Below, piece by piece: positions 24,959 to 37,498 of a stretch of 64,000 nucleotides of DNA. The DNA is from Peromyscus leucopus (Eukaryota > Chordata > Mammalia > Rodentia > Cricetidae). Location: contig NC_051068.1 in the NCBI RefSeq assembly GCF_004664715.2, forward strand, positions 11,524,298 to 11,588,297. The letters are read 5' to 3'. A program made the position numbers and the translations under genes. Numbering within the stretch: position 1 is the first letter of the stretch; each line of letters begins with the position of its first letter. A model generated the notes under the pieces. The model was not told the DNA's origin, did no database searches, and worked only from the letters and a program-made list of their open reading frames with translations.

Positions 24959-27600
24959 AGAAACAGACAAAGTAGTAGCCACATTGAGTAAGCCTTTTAA
25001 ATTGAGACTGCACATATTTTCCATTACCTCCCGTCTTCTGTGTAGCCAGGGGCAGGGTCTTGTACACTTTCAATGTGCACAGGTGGTCTCAAAAGTGCAC
25101 CATCAGTGAGAACACCGAGTCTCACCCACAATCCCTGGCTGATTCCATAGACAGCATTTCACAGAAGACACTGTGGGAGCCAGAAGGACTACAGTGCAGA
25201 AGCCACAAGAAAAATCTCTTGGAGGTTTCTGTTTTGCCCAACCTGGCTAATTCCTCCAGGATGAAAGGGCTAACTGAGGACACTCTGCACAGTGTAAGGA
25301 AATAGGACAGTCTATCTCTAAACAGAGAAACTTCCAGCACACTGTTCTTGGAGCTGAGGGATGGGAGTCATGTGACACGTGTTCTGTTGTTTCTCTAACT
25401 TAATCCTTTACTATTCTTCTGTACTTAGATATCACAGACTCAGAACAGGTTCAGAAATTCTTATTTTCTGGAAAATGTGAGGTTTAGACGACATACATCT
25501 CACAAAGAGTTCAAAATATTTTAAAGGCAATGAAATATTGGTGGCTTAAAGCTTTAGAAAGTACTTGATCATTCCATTTAAAATTTCTCAACTATTAAAA
25601 AAATTACTTATGTGGCCAAAATGCATAGTGAAGTGTCTGCATGGCAATTTGCAGAATAATTGAATGAATATATAAAACCTTGAGAAGAATAACAGAGCCA
25701 TGCTCGGTGCAAATGCCATCATTTCAGTGTCTAACACTCCATCCCTGGTTTATTTTTTTTCTACTTAATGAAAGCCTTCTTTATTCTTCTGCAACACATA
25801 AATGACCAAATTATGCAAGCCACTATCTATAATTTCATGTCTAAACTATCACATTTGCTCAGCCTTTATTTTTCTGTTATTTCAATAACTTATTCGTTGA
25901 TTGACTGTAGAAATACATTCCTCAGTCAAAAACAGGACATTTGTCATCCTAGTGCATATATAACATTTTAATCATGGCTTGTCGGGAAGAAAACTGTTCA
26001 AGTTACACTCATGGAAAAAGTTGTTTTTCTCCTTGTATTGTACCATAGTCAAAAAGCGAAATCTCTAAATGAAAGCAGAGAGGACTTTGAATTACATTTT
26101 CTCAGAGCTGCCCAGTACACGTCTTTATTTTCATTTCCATCCGTATCTTTCAGTTTGAATCAGTCATCTGATTTGCTTCCCCCTTTTTTTTAATATCTTT
26201 CTTACTCCTTTTCTGTCACCATTTGCATCGGGGTTTCCTCTATCGATGGCTTCCCCACAATTCTCTAAGTTAACCATGAACATGTCTTTATCTCACTAGT
26301 CTTTGGGAAGTTCTCTAACTCACAGTCAAATGCTGTTTATATGACTGAGGTATTCAAACTTTGCCTGAATGTTTTTGATTCTGGGTAAGTATAAATTACC
26401 ATAGCTAATATCGTACATGAATATTTCATTCTTTCCACATAGGAATAAGTCAAGGGCTATAGTCACATGTATTCCCAGTCTTTATTCACATGGGGACTAA
26501 GTTGAATAATACAGCCTTCCTTTGGTCTTCTAGGGAGCTTGGTACTAGAGTGTCACTCCAAGGATACCAAAACGGCCATGCTCCTGATCACTGTGTACAA
26601 TGAAACACAATTTTCACATTAACTACGCACCTCTTCCCATGCATGACCTTTAAATGATGTCTAGACTACTTAGAATACCTAATATAATTTAGATATTATA
26701 GAAATAGTTGTCAGGCTATATTATTGAGGTCATAAATAGAATGAAAACACCTTTATTCATTTTTTTCAAATGTTTTCAACCTTCAAGAGCATGTTGACAG
26801 GGACCTCTGCCAGCTTTCCCAGCTCCACAGTGCCAACAAGGAAACAGAAGAGACTGGCCATGGGCTACAAGGAAAACTTTTTTCTCTTCAGTATTCTTGA
26901 CACATTCTTCAGGCAGCTTAATTATTCTTACTTAAAGCACAGATTTGTTTTGACCCTTCTCCAAGGTTAGACATAACAGAAGTATTTCAACATTGTAGCA
27001 AATGCATGATCCTGGAAAAGATTATTTGTGATAAGTGAAAGCTAAGCACAGGTCACCGCAACTTACAACACATCAAAATATAACATCCTTTCTGCTGAAA
27101 TGGGAAAAACAGTACCTAGTTGAGTTACATAACTATACCCTCAGTTAAATATTCTTTAGCATGCAGTCTTTGAAACTATTTTTAAATCATTCCAACAACT
27201 TCAACAAATGTTTCCACAAATGCAGGCAGGCTCTTAAAACTTCGGGTACCATGCGCTTTATTTTCCTCCTCCTCCATGTCCCCAGTCTCCAGCATTGTTC
27301 AGCTCCAACAGATTATAATAATGTTATTTTTGCACTTGCCTTCTGTGGTTTGCCATCTGATTCAATAAATGGGTGTGTTAAGTTATTACGTTCAGCCCAC
27401 ATAGGGAGTCCAGACACCATTGTTCTTCACCAGCGATGAGGAAACACCTATTCCGTCCCCATCTGCACACTGAGCACTGAGAACGCTGCACTGCTGCATT
27501 GTCTCTGTGCCTCACAGTCACAAGAAAGCAGTGCAGATACCCAAAGCACTTTACTCTTGAAGAAAAGAGGCTTCCCTTCTGTGAAAGTTCAAAGCCACTG
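24959..27600. other. Repeat-poor AT-rich non-coding block
   Basis: No gene found on either strand; short open frames only. Confidence 0.35.
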
Positions 27601-28200
27601 AGGCATTACAGTGAAGATTCTCTACAGGATGCCAGTCTCAGCCCCTAGTACAACTGCAGATGTGGCCAGGGAGTTCCCAAAACCACCCTCAAATTTAATA
27701 ATTAGCTGTAAGGACTCATGGAATTCACCGGAAACTGTCGTATTGAAGCTAGCCAGGGAAGCCATGCACAGGACAGAGTGTGGAGAAGTTCCAGAAGAGA
27801 AGCTTCTGTTGTCATTTCCCCGTGGTGCTAATACACCAGCCTCTTGGAACTGTCGCCATCAATTGCATAGACTCCCACCAGCAGCACAGCTCACTCAAGC
27901 CCCCACTGGATAGTGCTGGGGATCCACTATCCAGAATGGTGATCCTAACTGTCCACAGAGTGGGCTTGAGGCTCTAGGACCTTCTGATGGTCACCCAAAG
28001 GCCCTATCCTCAGTTCAGTTACACTGTCAGTCTTTATGGTGGGCTAAGAACCTTAAGACAAGTTGGGTGTGTGGCAAGACTCGGCCTTGTTATATGGTTA
28101 GCTTCTCTGGTAACCTAAGGTCTTCAGCGAGAGAGAGAAAGCTATCATTTTAAAGCCTTAAAGAAAACCTCCCAGACACTGAAGTCAAAGGGCAGAACAC
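27601..28200. mobile_element. Possible old LTR-like repeat
   Basis: GCCATGCACAGGACAGAGTG and CCACTGGATAGTGCTGGGGA feel like repeated sequence to me, but I cannot name the family. Plus-strand open frames at 27611-27977 lie inside. Confidence 0.3.
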
Positions 28201-28849
28201 TCTTGAATAAAGTTAATTTCTTTAACACATGTTGTTAGTTTCTCTTAAATCTTTGATTTGGAGCACTTACCTCTGCTTTATTTCCTCATTATGGATGTAC
28301 CTATGCCTTTGCTATTTGGAAGGTCAAGAGATACTTATTAAAGCAGAGGATGATAAAGCTAGTTTATCTGTGAATATGTGGAGGCAAGGGCTGTAGAAGA
28401 GGGTGTGGGATGCAATATGGTTCCTAGTAAAAAAAAAAAAACAGACATCAAGATTTAGTACAAGCTGGAGATACACGTGGCAACAACTGAGACCAGGACA
28501 TATAAAGAGAGGCAGTAGTGAAGAGAGGACTACCACCAAGTTCAAGTACTTGCCTTTGAGGGGAAAGGCACAGACATTTTTTAGCCTCAGGATGAATACA
28601 TGAAGACAAGCCTTCACAGTACCCTTAGAGGCAGTCCTCAGCACTCCCAAATCCTACATCATCAACTGTCTGCTGACTGCACAACCAGACCTCTATCACC
28701 ATTAACCTCTGTGTTCCCAGTAAAAATCCAGTAGCATCTATGAATTATTTGTTTAAAGGTGTTTATTGGGAGGGCCAATAGAAATAATCTGATTGGGGAA
28801 AGAGAAAAGGTGACTTATAAATAGCAGTTTCCTCTGGAATTCAAACATT
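28201..28849. other. Unique non-coding sequence
   Basis: No gene recognised. A short A run lies at 28429-28441. Confidence 0.4.
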
Positions 28850-29400
28850 CCATCTTACTAGGGGTGGGGGTGAATAATGGAATGTTCTAAGGGGAGGTGA
28901 AAGAGTCCATCCTACAGGAAAGCTCACAGAATACAAAGTGTCCTCCAAAGTTTCAGGAAGTCCCTGAAACTGACAGTCAGCCCCTCCCCTCTTAAGCACA
29001 CACAATCTGGGACTGCTGAGAGACACTCTCGAACAGCCAAGCAGCCTGCAAGAAGCAGAGGCCAGCCTAGATATCTGGAAGAGGTGCAGACCAACTGAGC
29101 TATGAGGACAAGATGCTCTCCAGCCTGTTGAGCTGCCTGGATGTGCAGTGTGCTCCACATTTTCAGCCTTCATGAGCCATCACCATGCTGGGACAAGACT
29201 TCAGTGTTGCAGCTCTTTGGGGGGATCATTTCTGCTCCTCTAAAGGACCCCAGTAAAATTCATTGGTGGTTATCTGTACTTTGGTCTGTTGTGAGTTCCC
29301 TACTTGGGCTGTGTGGTATTTGGTCACATCTCCTAGAGAATAGCATGGAACTTCTGTTTCCCAACTACGCTGACCCTTCCAGGATACACTATAGCAAAAA
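28850..29400. mobile_element. Probable rodent LTR-type repeat
   Basis: CAGCCTGTTGAGCTGCCTGG, GACCCCAGTAAAATTCATTG and TCTGTACTTTGGTCTGTTGT resemble a rodent LTR family I cannot name. Open frames on both strands (28841-29440) are inside it and are not taken as genes. A ten-G run follows at 29401-29410. Confidence 0.45.
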
Positions 29401-29410
29401 GGGGGGGGGG

Positions 29411-29781
29411 CACACAAGACCTAACTACTTCGATCCCTAATCATCCCCATTTACCTGTAGGATAGTAACCAGTAACCTAGAATTGGAGAGTTAAAAACCT
29501 GTTTGATATATTCGCTTAGCTGCTAACAAATGCGACTTGGGCAATTCAGTTACACTTTCTGTGTCTCTGTTGTTTTGACTCTAATTTGATAATATGAATA
29601 TTATGAAATACATTTATGATATAAATATATATATGAAATAAGAGTAATAATATGAACTCTTCCATACAGTGGGTAGGATCTTGAAAGAGGTAACAAATGG
29701 GAAAGCACTTTGTTTGGTTTTTTTTTCACTACTATATGAATATTTCATTATTAGCTGAACACATTGGAAAAAGTAGCTTGC

Positions 29782-29785
<4 letters not shown>
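29411..29785. other. Unique AT-rich non-coding sequence
   Basis: Nothing recognised. Confidence 0.4.

Positions 29786-29789
<4 letters not shown>

Positions 29790-29826
<37 letters not shown>
29790..29826. repeat. (CTAT)n microsatellite
   Basis: About nine CTAT units. Confidence 0.95.
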
Positions 29827-29828
<2 letters not shown>

Positions 29829-29939
29829 CTCCCTGTCTCTTTCTTCATGTGTGTATACATTATTTCTTGAAAGCAAAATGTTCTACACAAAATAATAATG
29901 CTTCAAAATAGTTCCATTAAAAATGCTTTATGCCTACAT

Positions 29940-30185
29940 GTTTTTCATCACCTGTTTTTCTTTTATTTTTGAGATTAATAGAATTACATCATTTCCTCAT
30001 TCCTCCCTTTCCTTTCCTCCCTCCAAATCCTCCCATCAATCCTCTTTATCTCTTTCAAATCCATGGCCAATTTTTTCATTAATTGTAGTTATGTGCATAT
30101 ATATGCAAATATATACATATATAGTCCTTTTGAGTACATAGGAATCTACATGCCCTTCCATGAACCACCGATCACACTAGCACAT
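29940..30185 (-). mobile_element. L1 3' untranslated-region-like fragment
   Basis: TTACATCATTTCCTCATTCC, TTTCCTCCCTCCAAATCCTC and AAATCCATGGCCAATTTTTT match a frequent reverse-strand rodent L1 3' region. Confidence 0.6.
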
Positions 30186-30645
30186 TGTTGGAGACTCTGA
30201 AAAGTCCACCAAAAGAGGACACTATCAGGAGCCACATAACTCATTACTTCACAGGCTTACCTAAACACAGAAGCTTCAATCCATCTTCCATGGCTTAAAA
30301 TACAAAAGAAGAGGTGATCCAGAAAATAGACATTGAGAAATATAGCACACAAAGCAGAGTGTTCTGTTCATATTTTTAAATATAATGATAATAAATAACA
30401 TCCTATGCATTTAGCACTGTATTTGCTTGACCTCTGCCTGGAGTACTGAAAAATCACTGTAAAAATGAAAAAGAGAGATGCACTCAACTCTTATCAAAAA
30501 ATCTAGCTTAACACAGACTACACACTTAGTATCAGTGAATCTCACTTCTAATCACGTATTTAATCAGTTCAGACCAACTGGCTATCTACTCTATACCATC
30601 TCCAAAATCTAAAAAATAACTTAAGTTAGGAGCAAATTTCCTATC
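30186..30645. other. Unique AT-rich non-coding sequence
   Basis: Nothing recognised. Confidence 0.4.
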
Positions 30646-30682
30646 TGAGAAAAAGAAAAAAAAAAAAAAAAAAAGAAAAATG

Positions 30683-30719
<37 letters not shown>
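30646..30719. repeat. Poly(A) tract
   Basis: About 70 bp of nearly pure A with four short interruptions. Confidence 0.95.
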
Positions 30720-30720
<1 letters not shown>

Positions 30721-31044
30721 ACAACAAGAAAACAAAAGAAAGCATGACCAGGATTTCCTGCTATACAAGGAATGTATGGTTTTAAAAAGAGCTAGGCATA
30801 AAACTGTCTAACCAAACCAAGCGCTGTTAGTGTACTTCTCATTCATTATCCTCAGAAACACCTGAACTTGAACAAAGTCTCCCCCTACCACACAGACTTA
30901 TGGAAACTTATGCATTTCTAACTCAGATGCACTCTCCCAAAGAGCAGTGAATGTGGAGGGTTGATTTGTGCAATAAAACATGTTCTCTTTGCTTTACTCA
31001 GTTCTCTTTTCAAATCACACCCATTGTGTTCTCAAGAAAATATG

Positions 31045-31240
31045 AGAGGGAGACTAGAGATATGACTCAACCGTTAGGAAGACTTGGTGCTTTTGCAGGG
31101 GACCCAGAGTCAGTTCGTAGCACCCATATGACAACTCATAGCCAACCATCTGTGACTCTACTTCCAGGGGATCTGATACCTTCTTCTGGCTCCTCAGGCA
31201 CCAGGCATGCACATAGTAATCCCCATATACATAAAATGGA
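31045..31240 (+). mobile_element. B2 SINE
   Basis: GAGATATGACTCAACCGTTA, TCTGTGACTCTACTTCCAGG and GGATCTGATACCTTCTTCTG follow the B2 consensus from A box to 3' end. Confidence 0.9.
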
Positions 31241-31274
31241 TGGATAGATGGATAGATGATAGATAGATAGGTAG

Positions 31275-31322
<48 letters not shown>
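31241..31322. repeat. (GATA)n and (GA)n microsatellite
   Basis: GATA units followed by GA units, directly after the B2 tail. Confidence 0.95.
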
Positions 31323-31325
<3 letters not shown>

Positions 31326-32084
31326 GATAGCCTCAAGATACATTGTATTCTTTCATGAAATTGTGAATAACAAAAATATTGTTGAAAATAAAATATGGTA
31401 TTTAAGTTCCAGTTAATATATTAAAAAGAACATTTTCATCTTATTTTGTACCTGATTCACTAAAGTGAGCTTGATTTAATATGTGATAAAGCAAAAATAC
31501 ACAACTTGATTGCAAGAAGAAACTGAGAAAAAATGGTTATGTAGGGTTTGGCTGCCTTCATGGTCTGACATTTTCTTTCACTTTGGAATGCTGTAACCTT
31601 TCATCATATTGCTGTATCATGTAAAGACATATTTTCACATAAACTTCCCCATCTCCATCTTTTGTGGCACTGCGTATCCAAACAGCTGTGATCTGTCCTG
31701 TCCAGCTTGGCAACAGTGTGGAATGGGTATGACATTCCCTCTCATTGCCATACCTCCCACCATGACCTGCGTCCTATGTCAGTTTGAATCTGTTTCAGAG
31801 AACACCATTCATTCCATTATTAGCCTTTTTTTCATGTTTCTATAAGAACAAAGTATACTTTCAATAACACAGGTCAACATACGTCTGTACAGTGAGCAAA
31901 ACTCAAGTGAACACAATAATTCACCTCATACTTTTACAGAAACGTTGTTGCCCAGCACGGGTCCAGGATTAAACACTAAAAATGAAATAGGGTATCTGAT
32001 ATTCATTCAGTTGTGAACTCATTACCAAGTCACCACTAGCTTGGAAGCATGCCTTCAACAATTGAGTTCTTTGAGGGACACTTC
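31323..32084. other. Unique non-coding sequence
   Basis: Nothing recognised. Confidence 0.4.
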
Positions 32085-32460
32085 ATATGCAAACCATACA
32101 GGTTTGTCTCTCCCTAAACTCATGCTGAACTCTTCATTATGAGATATTAAGAGATGGAACCATTTGGATCTTTGAAAAACTGATTCTGAATCTGGTCTAG
32201 TGAATGGACTGACACACCCATATGTGTAATAAGTTAAGACACCACTGAGTTAATGAATTGGCCGGTTTAGTGGATAAGTTTCTCATACTCTTTATCCCTA
32301 CACATGATGCTCTGTGCTATCTTCAAGTAAGATGGTTATCACCAGACATGGCCCCTCACTCTTGAACCAGAACCATGAATCCAAAGAAAACTCCTTTAAA
32401 AAAAAATAATTTACCAATCACTAGTATTGTGTTTTCAGCAACAGAAAGTGTGTGAAGATC
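32085..32460 (+). mobile_element. MaLR-type LTR fragment
   Basis: GATGGTTATCACCAGACATG followed by AACCAGAACCATGAATCCAA and TATTGTGTTTTCAGCAACAG follows the 3' part of mammalian MaLR LTRs. Diverged. Confidence 0.6.
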
Positions 32461-33868
32461 TGTGTTATCGGTAAAATAAGAATACTAAAGACACAGGATT
32501 GTGAGCATTTCCAACAAGCACAGATGTATAAAGCACACAGCATAGCTCATAAAAAGCATGGCTTCTGGGTTACCCATAATTGTCATTATTATCAACATTC
32601 ACCACATTCTACTTCATCACTAATTACACCCTGTGGAATCAAATAACCCTGGATGGTGCTGTGTATTCTCCCCTGAGACTGTCATATTTGCAAATATCAA
32701 GTAATTACAGTGCAGCCTCTTTTCAACTGTGGCTTATGATCGCTAACAATGGCTATGGAAAGCACATCCTCAAGGGTACACAGCAACGTTCTTCCAAAGC
32801 TTTGATTTCCAAATTACATTAGGATAGTAAACCCCATGCATGGAGTCCAGACAGCAGCTTCTTCTCCTGGGCACATGGAAGGACACAGATCTTAATTTAC
32901 TACCCTCAGAAACAGTTTACCCAGTTCCTCTACCATACATCCCCATGGCTGTCAGTGTTGCCCCAGCCTCTGTCTAGTTATAGAATGAAGACTGTGGTGA
33001 CTTCAGTGCAGATGAGTCCATTCTTTGCTGAGAGCTTAGGGCTCTAAGACAAGCCATCTTTACTTGACAAACAAAATAAGCACAGATTTTTACCAGTGTA
33101 AACTGCTGGCTCATGTTAAGACTGTATGTCAATTTATCTCCACAATATAACCTGTCATTACTTCATTTTGTAACATCTGCTAGCAATGCTCATTTAAGTG
33201 TGGCATTTTGAAGTGTTTTAAATGAATGGTTTTTTCCATTCTTTTCAAAAATCACCTTCCCAGACTGATTTTATAATTCAATTAAAATAAGCCACCCACT
33301 TCCTTTAGCAGGACTTGTTCTTTATTACCCCCTGCCATGTTCCCCTTTGCCCTGTTACAGCCGGCCAACTGCTGAAATGAAGCAGAAGATGAAGGGGCCA
33401 TGTTTGCCGAGATTCCCATGCTGCTTTGCAATGCTGCAGCAACACAATACCACAAGCTGAGCTGCTTAAGCAACAAAAACAAATCCCAGGGCTTTGCTCT
33501 GTAAAATCAGAAAAATAATGCCAAGTGCGGACAGCCTGAGGGTTAACTGAAAACATATTTCACATACATGGCATAGGACTGCCTCAAGCGCTGGGGTTAG
33601 AACTTGGAGACCAGCATACTGCCTCCTAAGGGCTATGAAGGTAAGTCTCACTTCTGGACATTTGTTGGAAATGTTTGGTATTTCTTGGCATATACAACCA
33701 TTGTTTTGATCAGTCTTCGTTTTCTTATGATGGTCTCCCTGGGTGCATGTACCTGTATTCAAATGTTCCCTCTTTTAGAACATTGCCAGTCATACTAGGT
33801 TCAGTATGAACTCATCTTACTTAATTATATCTGTAGCAAACCTCTATCAAAATAAGATCACATTATAA
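32461..33868. other. Unique non-coding sequence
   Basis: Overlapping minus-strand open frames at 33282-33762 have no domain and no consistent splice phase. Confidence 0.4.
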
Positions 33869-34013
33869 GCCGGGCGGTGGTGGCACACACCTTTTATCCC
33901 AGCATTCAGGAAGCAGAGCCAGACAGATCTCTGTGAGTTTGAGGCCAGCCTAATCCAGGACAGGCACTACACAGAGAAACCCCGTCTCAAAAAAAAAAAA
34001 AATCACATTATAA
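33857..34013 (+). mobile_element. B1 SINE with 12-bp target-site duplication
   Basis: B1 body 33869-34001 (GCCGGGCGGTGGTGGCACAC, GAGGCCAGCCTAATCCAGGA) with an A tail. ATCACATTATAA is duplicated at 33857-33868 and 34002-34013. The body is slightly shorter than the standard B1. Confidence 0.95.
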
Positions 34014-34679
34014 TGTACTTGGATTTAGGACTTGAATATAGGAAAAGTGGCAATGGGGGACATAATTCAACCTACAGCACGGCTCAAATAAATAGTGTTC
34101 TTAAGAAATCCCTTCAGCCCAGCTTTCTATCCATCAGTATTATACAGTCAATACAGCTCCTTGGCTGGACCCTGTCTCATGGTCAGCTGTACCTGTGACT
34201 CAGTCTTCTCTGAGATTTGCTCAGATTCTCCAGTGGGGTAACTGAAACAGCTGGAGCCTTTCTCCCTCTCATGAGAGCTCCCCCTCTAGGATCCTCGGGG
34301 CATCTACAGCAAATAGGAAGTAGTACAGCTTGGACGCTGCTTTTTGGCATATAAATCACACACATTATCCCTTAGGCCTCTCACAAATAACAACCTGACA
34401 TACATCACACCACACAGCCACACTTAACACTGTCAGAAGGGCATCCCAGCTTCCAGGTTAAGCTCACAAACTCTGAGACCAGAATATAGTACGTATGGAC
34501 GTCATGTGTCCTACATCTTTGCTATTTGCTCTTAGACCAGTCTCTATGACTCCATAATACACAAAGGTGAGGTAAGAATAGTTATTCCATAACCTTTACA
34601 TCACTGGTAATTTAATGTATATATAAAATTCTGAAAATACTGTGGGAACACTGTTGGAACTCAGGAAAGCTGAAGTTTT
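34014..34679. other. Unique non-coding sequence
   Basis: Nothing recognised. Confidence 0.4.
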
Positions 34680-34790
34680 TATTTTTCTCCTTAAAAATGA
34701 TAATGCTGAGGTTGGAAATGTAAACACCTTCTCCAAGACAGCAACAGCTAGTCAACAATGAGGCCCAGCCTCAGCCTCAAACTGCCTGAG
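34680..34790 (-). mobile_element. MIR SINE fragment
   Basis: AATGATAATGCTGAGGTTGG and GCAACAGCTAGTCAACAATG fit the reverse MIR core. Confidence 0.5.
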
Positions 34791-34949
34791 AACTTCCCAG
34801 ACATCATTCCAAAAACTTCTTATGTTTAATATATCTAAACACCACATTTAAAGACGGCAAAGAAACATTTGTGACTTCTTCTGTAAGTACTGGAAATAGA
34901 GAAACAACCAGTGATGCTGCATGTTCAAGACACCCCAACTTGGACTGGG

Positions 34950-35240
34950 AAGATGGCCCAGCAGTTAAGAATCCTAACTGCAGAATCCCGAGAATGGGAA
35001 TTGGAATTTCAGACCTGAGGAAAAAAATCCAGGCCTCCCATACAAGCTATAAACCCAGTTCTGAAAGGGTCGATACAGGAGTGCTGGGAGTTACCAGGTT
35101 CAAGTCTAGCTGAGAAAAGGGAGGCACCAGGTCCAGGAAGAGATCCTGCTTCAGGGAAGTAAAAGAAGAAAGAAGATATCCAGACGCCCTCTTCTGGCCT
35201 CCATATGTTCACATGCATGTACATTAACATACATACTACA
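34950..35240 (+). mobile_element. B3-like SINE
   Basis: GGGAAGATGGCCCAGCAGTT at the 5' end and GCCCTCTTCTGGCCTCCATA at the 3' end bracket a B2-related body with extra inner sequence, as in B3. Confidence 0.7.
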
Positions 35241-35259
35241 TGCGGGGGGCGGGGGGAAA

Positions 35260-36477
35260 TCAATCAATGAATCAACCAATCCTCAACCGCAGGACTGTAT
35301 TGTTCAGAAACTGAATTTGGCAATAGAATTATGAAGAATTTCATCGGTTAATTCTCTGTATTTAAAGTCCGAACGCACCAGGTTTGGCTGTAAGTTAGTG
35401 GCCTGATGTGGCTGCTTCTTGTGCACCACTTTCTGTAGCCAAGAGAACTGTGGCTTATACTTCTTATGTCTGTGGAAAACATACTAATGTCTCTACCAAA
35501 TCTCATATGATTATTCTGTTTATCTTTAAGAACTGTATTTTGTACTTACAAGCATTTTTGAGAAACCTTTCCTCCCCTTCTGGTATGACATAGATGAACA
35601 GCCGCCTCTTTCTCTTAGCACAGAACCATCCTCTGTCATGGCAATGGTGAGCTGCATAATAGTCATAGGTTTTCTGCTCTCTATTTCCCACCAGACTAAA
35701 ACTAAACCATTTGTTTTCTCCTCTGAAATATCTAGTGCACAGTCTGTTATATAAATATTTACTAAGTGGGAGACTTGATAGAAGGCTGATTGACAGACAG
35801 AGTGAATAAAGAAATATATGCATAGAAAATAAGGACACTTAGAAGCCTATGTTAGTCACATTATCATTTTGCTTGACTTCTGACCCAGAGAAAAGGAAGA
35901 GGGTAGAGATGTGGAAATGAGGTGTGACTTTGTGTGTGAAATTACTCAGTTCCTGTAACTCCCAGTTCTCTCTGAAGCCATAAAATTTCAAAGAGAGTAA
36001 ACTTCACTACCAGGATCTAGTTTGATTTGCATGTGTTCAAATCTTCAAAGTATTCCTTTTGATTTCTTTAATCAATAGTTATTTCAGAAAGCTCTTCATT
36101 GCTTCCTAATTGTCCAAATTCATTTTTTCATTTGCTTTATGAGAGCCAGGTTTTTTCAAATGAGTTAAGTAGATCAGCAATTTTAGAATCATTATTAACT
36201 TCAAGTGTTGTTCTCACTTATTAGCATGTTTCCACTCTCGCTAGGACTACAGTCTTTTCTCCATTTTATAAAGGCCAAGTGGCTTATTTTCAGAGTTCTC
36301 TCTTCCCATACACATTGATAACACCAACTTCACTCCAGGCTACAAACTCTTTTTACAGTGACCCTAATGATCTGAGATAGGCATCACATCTTTGATTCTG
36401 AGTGAAGATGTGAGGATTCTCTTAAAAGTCAATGTCAAAAATAAATAAATAAGACTTATCAGAATTTTAACCCACAA

Positions 36478-36478
<1 letters not shown>
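35260..36478. other. Unique AT-rich non-coding sequence
   Basis: The 111-codon minus-strand frame at 35503-35838 has no known domain. Confidence 0.4.

Positions 36479-36531
<53 letters not shown>
36479..36531. repeat. (CA)n microsatellite
   Basis: About 26 CA units. Confidence 0.95.
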
Positions 36532-36533
<2 letters not shown>

Positions 36534-37111
36534 ATCCTCAAGTATACAAAAATTTTAACTGAACATAGTCATTGACCCCCAACAATCCCACAGCTGGGAC
36601 ATTCTTCACAAAATGTAAAGCACAATATTATCACAAGCCTAATTATTGTGCCAAAAACTAGGATAAAATTTGGAACAAGTGTTTATCACCCAATAGTTAC
36701 TCAAAATTGTGTGGTACACTGATGTACTAGACACAGCTGGCTGTGTACAAGTCAGGAAGCCCAGGAAAAGACACAACAAGGGTTCAACAGCAGACAATGA
36801 GGGAAAACACGTTAGATGGGAAGAAAGAAGAGATGGAAAAACCAAAAGGGCCTTCATTAAGATCCTGTGTGTAATATGATCCCACATGTATACATTTTCA
36901 TATCTGTGTGAACATAAATGTGTATGGGGATGCCCATCATGGTTATCTGCAGGCAGCAGCAGTTCTTTATAGTTTTAGTTTGCTGTATTACATTGACTGG
37001 GGCTTTGTAATAATTGGAATGTTTTTAATGTTTCAACATCTGAGTGATTTCTTATATGTAATTACAAATACAACATTAAAATTATTTTACTGTAATATAT
37101 ATGCATATATA
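36532..37111. other. Unique AT-rich non-coding sequence
   Basis: Nothing recognised. Confidence 0.4.
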
Positions 37112-37498
37112 TGTGGGGGTGATGGGGATGTCGTTCTGTATGCTGTGAATATGTATTGTTCTGATTGGTTGATAAATAAAGCTGTTTGGCCAATGATGAG
37201 GCAGAATAAGGTTAGGTGGGACATTCTAACTGGAGAGGGAGAGGAAGGAGAAAGACAGAACAGAGAAACACTGCCAGCCGCTGCCAGCAGGAACAAGATG
37301 TAAAGATACTGGTAAGCCACAAGCCACAGGGCAAAATACAGATTTATAGAAATGGATTAACTTAAGTTAGCTAGCAAGAAGCCTGCCATGACCATAGTTT
37401 AAAAATAACATAAGCCTAAGTGTGTTTATTGGGTCTGAGCAGCTTCAGGACCATGGGGCCATGGGAGTTGGGCAGGACCAAGAAAATTTCCAGCAACA
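37112..37498 (+). mobile_element. Cricetid-type LTR, third copy
   Basis: Carries TTCTGTATGCTGTGAATATG, CTGATTGGTTGATAAATAAA, CACTGCCAGCCGCTGCCAGC, GTAAGCCACAAGCCACAGGG and the end TTTCCAGCAACA, matching the copy at 4446-4832. The left edge could lie about 10 bp further right. Confidence 0.72.

Noticed and set aside
35503..35838. 111-codon minus-strand frame with a short charged, Cys-containing section
   Set aside because: No family recognised, only two close cysteines, and no splice sites in a phase that joins the Egfem1 exons.
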